Shown here in pieces: positions 60,340 through 64,000 of a stretch of DNA of 64,000 bases. The notes beneath the pieces were generated by a model. The model had not been told where the DNA came from, made no database searches, and saw nothing but the letters and a program-made list of their open reading frames with translations. Made by a program: the position numbers and the translations under genes. The stretch's first letter is position 1. Each line of letters begins with the position of its first letter. The DNA is from Marinimicrobium alkaliphilum. GTDB taxonomy: Bacteria > Pseudomonadota > Gammaproteobacteria > Pseudomonadales > Cellvibrionaceae. The DNA lies in contig NZ_QGMQ01000008.1 in assembly GCF_003259155.1 (NCBI RefSeq), forward strand, positions 124,001 through 188,000. Reading direction: 5' to 3'.

Positions 60340-60654
60340 TTATTCGAGAATGACGGCGGTGCCGTAGACAAACAGCTCGGCGGCGCCCTGGGCGACGGAG
60401 CTGGTGGAAAAGCGCACATTGAGTACGGCGTTGGCACCGATGGCCTCGGCCTGTTCTTCCATGCGCTTGATGGCTTCTTCGCGCGAGTCGTTGAGCAGCT
60501 CGGTGTAGCCTTTGAGTTCACCGCCAAAGACGTTTTTAAAACTGGCGGCAATGTCGCGCCCGACGTGCTTGGCGCGCACCGTGCTGCCCTGTACCAGGCC
60601 CAGGTGTTCCTTGACCTTGCGGCCGGGGACGATCTCCAGATTGCTCACAAGCAT
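60340..60654 (-). CDS. YbjQ-family (DUF74) protein
   Basis: 104 aa soluble protein. NLEIVPGRKVKEHLGLVQGSTVRAKH, GGELKGYTELL, AIKRMEEQAEAIGANAVLNVRF and a final LFVYGTAVIL are typical of the YbjQ pentameric family of unknown function. First gene of the group ending with the M48 peptidase. Confidence 0.88.
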   Translation of the reverse strand: MLVSNLEIVPGRKVKEHLGLVQGSTVRAKHVGRDIAASFKNVFGGELKGYTELLNDSREEAIKRMEEQAEAIGANAVLNVRFSTSSVAQGAAELFVYGTAVILE

Positions 60655-60751
60655 GGGTATGTTCCTTATAACAATGGTTTTGATGGTGTTGTCCTGGCCA
60701 TCGGCCAGGGCCTAATGTACTGCAAAAGTGCGCGGGGCAACATGGCCCCGT

Positions 60752-62035
60752 TCACACCAGCGACCAACCGATGCCGAGTGCGGCGCACAGACCCAGCACC
60801 CGGAGCAGGCCCCATTTAAGGCCGAACACCAGTAACAGCGCCACGGCCGTGATCGTGGCGAGGGCGAAATCCATACTGGTCAGCACCGGCAGCTGTATCT
60901 GTAAGCCGCCGCCGGTGAGCGTCAGGCGCTCGGCAAAGAGCGCGTTGATGGCGAACCACAGCGCCAGGTTGGCGATGACGCCCACCACTGTCGCGGTGAT
61001 CGCCGCCAGTGCTGCCGACAGTGCCCGATGACCCCTGAGCTTCTCCACGTAGGGCGCCCCGGCGAAAATCCAGACAAAACAGGGCAGAAAGGTGACCCAG
61101 GTGGTGAGCAGCGCGGCGGCGGTGCCCGCAAGCAACCCGGCGTCGCGGAAACCCGCGAGAAAGCCCACAAACTGGGTGACCAGAATCAAGGGGCCGGGGG
61201 TGGTTTCCGCCAGCCCCAGGCCGTCGAGCATTTCCCCCGGCTGGAGCCACTGATAGTGCTCGACGCCCTGTTGGGCCACATAGCTGAGTACGGCGTAGGC
61301 GCCGCCGAAGGTGACCACGGCCATCTGGGAAAAGAAGCTGGCCACGGCGGCGTAGACGCTCTGCCCGGCCAGCGCCATCAGCAGGGCGACGGTGCCCAGC
61401 CAGAGTGCGGCACAGATGAGCGCGGCGCGGCCGGTCCCGGGGCGGCGGATCGGGTCGAGCGCTTGGTCATCGTTTTGGGGGGTGCCGGTGAACCAGCGCG
61501 CGCCGATGTAGCCGATGACCCCGGCGCTGAGCACCACCAGTGGGAACGGCAGGTTGAAGGCGAACAGCGCGATAAAACCGGCGACCGCAAGCACCGGTTT
61601 TAAACGACCATCGAGTGCGCGCCGGGCTATCTTGACCAGTGCCTGCAGGACAATGGCGAGCACTGCCGCCTTGAGACCAAAGAACAGGCCTTCCACCACA
61701 CTCACATCGCCGACCAGCACATAGAGCCAGGACAGCGCCATGATGGCGGCGGCACCGGGCAGGATAAAAAGCACCCCGGCCACCAGGCCGCCGCGCACCC
61801 CGTGCAGCAGCCAGCCGACGTAGGTGGCCAGTTGCTGGGCCTCGGGGCCGGGCAGCAACATGCAGTAGTTGAGGGCGTGTAAAAAGCGGTGTTCCTCGAT
61901 CCAGCGTTTTTCGTCCACCAGGACGCGGTGCATCAGCGCGATCTGCCCGGCGGGGCCGCCAAAGCTGAGCAGACCAATACGCCACCAGACCGCGAGGGCT
62001 TCGCGAAAGGGAATTGTCGGGGCCGAGTCACTCAT
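60752..62035 (-). CDS. chrA: Chromate transporter, long ChrA type
   Basis: 427 aa, two homologous halves of about six helices each. N-half signature SFGGPAGQIALMH and LPGPEAQQLATYVGW; C-half FGGAYAVLSYVAQQ and ETTPGPLILVTQFVGF. Exports chromate by proton antiport in characterised members; some relatives may carry other anions. Single gene with no chrB-type regulator beside it. Confidence 0.92.
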   Translation of the reverse strand: MSDSAPTIPFREALAVWWRIGLLSFGGPAGQIALMHRVLVDEKRWIEEHRFLHALNYCMLLPGPEAQQLATYVGWLLHGVRGGLVAGVLFILPGAAAIMALSWLYVLVGDVSVVEGLFFGLKAAVLAIVLQALVKIARRALDGRLKPVLAVAGFIALFAFNLPFPLVVLSAGVIGYIGARWFTGTPQNDDQALDPIRRPGTGRAALICAALWLGTVALLMALAGQSVYAAVASFFSQMAVVTFGGAYAVLSYVAQQGVEHYQWLQPGEMLDGLGLAETTPGPLILVTQFVGFLAGFRDAGLLAGTAAALLTTWVTFLPCFVWIFAGAPYVEKLRGHRALSAALAAITATVVGVIANLALWFAINALFAERLTLTGGGLQIQLPVLTSMDFALATITAVALLLVFGLKWGLLRVLGLCAALGIGWSLV

Positions 62036-62151
62036 GTCTATACTCCGGATAATACAAGCGCGTGTTGTACCACGCGTGCGGCCGTGAATCTACGGTGGCC
62101 AAAGTGTTATTCTTGCCCGTCTCGCAACGCCGTTGAAGGAAATTGCTCCGC

Positions 62152-63429
62152 ATGCGCCTGGTTTACACACTGCTGCTCTACCTGTCTTTGCCGCTGATTT
62201 TGTTGCACTTGCTGTGGCGCACGATCAAGGCCCCGGGCTATGCCCGGCGCCTGGGCGAGCGCTTTGGCCGGGTGGCACCGGAGGCGACGGAAAAAGCGGT
62301 GGTGTGGGTGCACACGGTCTCGGTGGGAGAATTTTTGGCGGCGCAACCGGTGATTCGGGCACTGCTGCAAAACCCCGACCTGCACCTGCTGATTACCACC
62401 AGTACACCGACCGGCTCGGAGCGGGTGCTGGCGGCGTTGGGGGATCAAGTGAGTCACACCTATGCCCCTTACGACACCCCCGACAGCGTGGCCCGCTTTT
62501 TAAATCGCACCCAGCCGCGTCTGTTGCTGATTATGGAGACCGAGCTGTGGCCCAACACCCTGGCGGCGTGCGCGGCCCGGGAGATTCCGGTGGTGTTGAT
62601 GAATGCGCGCCTGTCCGAGCGCTCGGCCCGGGGCTACCGTCGGGTGGCGGGCCTGACCCGCGGCATCATCAACAGCCTGAGCCTGATCGCTGCCCAGCAC
62701 GAGAGCGACGCGGCCCGCTTTAAAGCGCTGGGCGCGCCGGAAGACAAGGTGGCGGTTACCGGCAGCATCAAATTTGATTTGGCACTGGAGCAGAGTCTGG
62801 TGGCCAGGGCGGCCGAGCTCAAGGCCGTGTGGAGCGCCGGCGGCGAGCGCCTGATCTGGATCGCGGCCAGCACCCATCTGGGGGAAGATGAGTTGATTCT
62901 GGAGGCCTATCGGCGTGTGCGCACCTCGGGCGTCCCCGGTGCCGACGCGCTTCTACTGGTGTTGGTGCCGCGTCACCCGGAGCGTTTCGAGCGGGTGGTG
63001 CAATTGTGTGAAAACCAGGGCTTGCGGGTGGCTCGGCGCAGTGCGGACACGGCGGTGACCGCGGATGTCGAGGTGCTGGTGGGCGATACCATGGGGGAGC
63101 TGTTGTTGCTTTTCGGGGCGAGCGACATCGCGTTTGTGGGCGGCAGTCTGGTGCCCAATGGTGGGCACAATTTTATCGAGCCGGCGGCTTGGGGCCTGCC
63201 CCTGCAAAGCGGAACCCATCTGTTCAATTTTGCCGCCGTTGCCGATCTGCTGGCGTCGTCGGGGGCTCTGAAGACCGCCGAAGGGGTAGAGGCGCTGGCG
63301 GCGGACACCCAGGCATTACTGGCAGACAAAGAAAAGCGCCGCGCCCGGGGGGCGGCGGCGCTCAAAGTGGCGGAAGAGAACCGGGGCGCGCTGGAGAAAA
63401 CCCTCGCGCTGATTCGTCGCTACCTGTAA
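62152..63429 (+). CDS. waaA: 3-deoxy-D-manno-octulosonic acid (Kdo) transferase
   Basis: Adds Kdo to lipid IVA in lipopolysaccharide assembly. 425 aa; I take the ATG at 62152 with GAAGGA 11 nt upstream over the TTG at 62143, which is too close to it. N-terminal membrane helix, then a GT-B fold: VWVHTVSVGEF with the catalytic Glu, METELWPN, GSIKFD, and GGSLVPNGGHNFIEPA for CMP-Kdo binding. Its end overlaps the tolC end by 10 bp. Confidence 0.95.
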   Translation: MRLVYTLLLYLSLPLILLHLLWRTIKAPGYARRLGERFGRVAPEATEKAVVWVHTVSVGEFLAAQPVIRALLQNPDLHLLITTSTPTGSERVLAALGDQVSHTYAPYDTPDSVARFLNRTQPRLLLIMETELWPNTLAACAAREIPVVLMNARLSERSARGYRRVAGLTRGIINSLSLIAAQHESDAARFKALGAPEDKVAVTGSIKFDLALEQSLVARAAELKAVWSAGGERLIWIAASTHLGEDELILEAYRRVRTSGVPGADALLLVLVPRHPERFERVVQLCENQGLRVARRSADTAVTADVEVLVGDTMGELLLLFGASDIAFVGGSLVPNGGHNFIEPAAWGLPLQSGTHLFNFAAVADLLASSGALKTAEGVEALAADTQALLADKEKRRARGAAALKVAEENRGALEKTLALIRRYL

Positions 63430-64000
63430 TAGCCTTCCGCGTCGTCATAGTCACTGCGCCGTACCGGTGCCTGAGCCTGAAGCCAGCGATCAATCTCTTG
63501 TACATCCGCCGGGGTCAGCATGCCGGCCACTTCGCGCAGGCGAATGGTGTTGATGATGTAGTCGTAGAGCGAGTTGGAGTAGTTGCGCCGGGCTTCATAA
63601 ACGGCGCGCTGCGCCAGCAACACTTCCACCAGATTGCGTGTGCCCACCTCATACCCTGATTGGGTGGCTTCGAGTGCGCTCTCGGCCGAGATGATGGCCT
63701 GCTCGCGGGCCCGCACCTGGGAGACGCCGGTGATCACCGACAGGTGCAGCGCGCGGGTGCTCTGGATCACATTGCGCTGGGTGCTGTTGGCCTGCTCGCG
63801 CGACTGAAGGTGCTGGGCCGAGGCTTGCCGGCGTTGAGCCGAGGTGCCGCCGCCAGCGAACAGCGGGACATTGACGGTGACGCCGAATACCGGGCCGTCG
63901 ATATCATCAGCAAAACCGAAGCCGCTGGTATCGGTACGAATATAGCGGGCGTTGCCGGTGACGGTGGGGTAGTGCTCGGCGCGTGCGGCCCGGGCGTTTT
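63420..64000 (-). CDS. tolC: TolC-type outer-membrane channel, N-terminal part off window
   Basis: The C-terminal 193 residues of a TolC family protein; the 5' end lies beyond the right edge. Visible segments: TGNARY and FGVTVNVPLFAGG, then the coiled-coil repeat (SAQRRQASAQHLQSREQA, ALEATQSGYEVGTRNLVEVLLAQRAVYEARRNYSNSLYDYI). Stop at 63420, followed by no obvious hairpin. It forms the outer-membrane duct of type I secretion and efflux systems. Confidence 0.92.
   Translation of the reverse strand, partial: NARAARAEHYPTVTGNARYIRTDTSGFGFADDIDGPVFGVTVNVPLFAGGGTSAQRRQASAQHLQSREQANSTQRNVIQSTRALHLSVITGVSQVRAREQAIISAESALEATQSGYEVGTRNLVEVLLAQRAVYEARRNYSNSLYDYIINTIRLREVAGMLTPADVQEIDRWLQAQAPVRRSDYDDAEGYYR

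Overview
The window is chromosomal DNA from a high-GC gammaproteobacterium, most likely a polysaccharide-degrading member of the Cellvibrionales (Marinimicrobium/Cellvibrio/Saccharophagus-like). This rests on the house-keeping gene order (glnA-ntrBC, hisI-hisE-tatABC, ubiE-ubiJ-ubiB, tamA-tamB, waaA, tolC) and on secreted carbohydrate-active proteins: a pectin methylesterase, an AA10 lytic polysaccharide monooxygenase with a C-terminal CBM2, a GH43 arabinanase and lipoproteins with Asn-Gly-rich linkers. I found no phage, insertion sequence, CRISPR array, rRNA or tRNA gene. Gene families, start choices and sites are read by eye; no database search was run.

Layout. 1-4.4 kb: pectin/uronate and polysaccharide genes (uxaB cut by the left edge, pectinesterase, LPMO). 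4.9-7.6 kb: class I fructose-bisphosphate aldolase and PPi-type phosphofructokinase. 7.6-12.7 kb: nitrogen control block ntrC-ntrB-(DUF4124)-glnA with NtrC-type sites and sigma-54-type promoters. 12.7-16.6 kb: thiI, a small membrane protein, typA. 16.7-20.1 kb: a lipoprotein with duplicated domains, small ORFs, trmH. 20.2-23.9 kb: a formate/nitrite-type channel translationally coupled to a PP2C phosphatase/kinase fusion, divergent from a TSUP permease. 24-28.5 kb: hemH, PQQ-type sugar dehydrogenase, tag, pip, dtd. 28.6-36 kb: GH43, a chemoreceptor, two paralogous periplasmic binding-like proteins, a small lipoprotein and an S41 protease. 36-44.5 kb: ubiquinone genes and the TamA/TamB translocation module. 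44.5-47.5 kb: a dual GGDEF/EAL protein. 47.7-54.3 kb: two three-gene sets (Gluconate_2-dh3 small subunit, GMC oxidoreductase, TIM-barrel isomerase) on opposite strands around a shared terminator. 54.5-64 kb: cfa, EAL protein, tatCBA, hisE, hisI, M48 peptidase, YbjQ pair, chrA, waaA, tolC (cut by the right edge).

The most coherent non-obvious signal is nitrogen regulation. Three transcription units (glnA, ntrBC and the channel-kinase operon) each carry a GCAC-N7-GTGC NtrC-type palindrome upstream of a -24/-12 element, and at glnA three sites lie exactly 31 bp apart. This predicts that the channel and its kinase/phosphatase are part of nitrogen assimilation. A second theme is periplasmic sugar oxidation: the paired GMC sets depend on Tat signals, and the Tat genes lie a few kilobases away. 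A third is a family of short intergenic palindromes (REP-like) at three loci in alternating orientations with conserved flanks.
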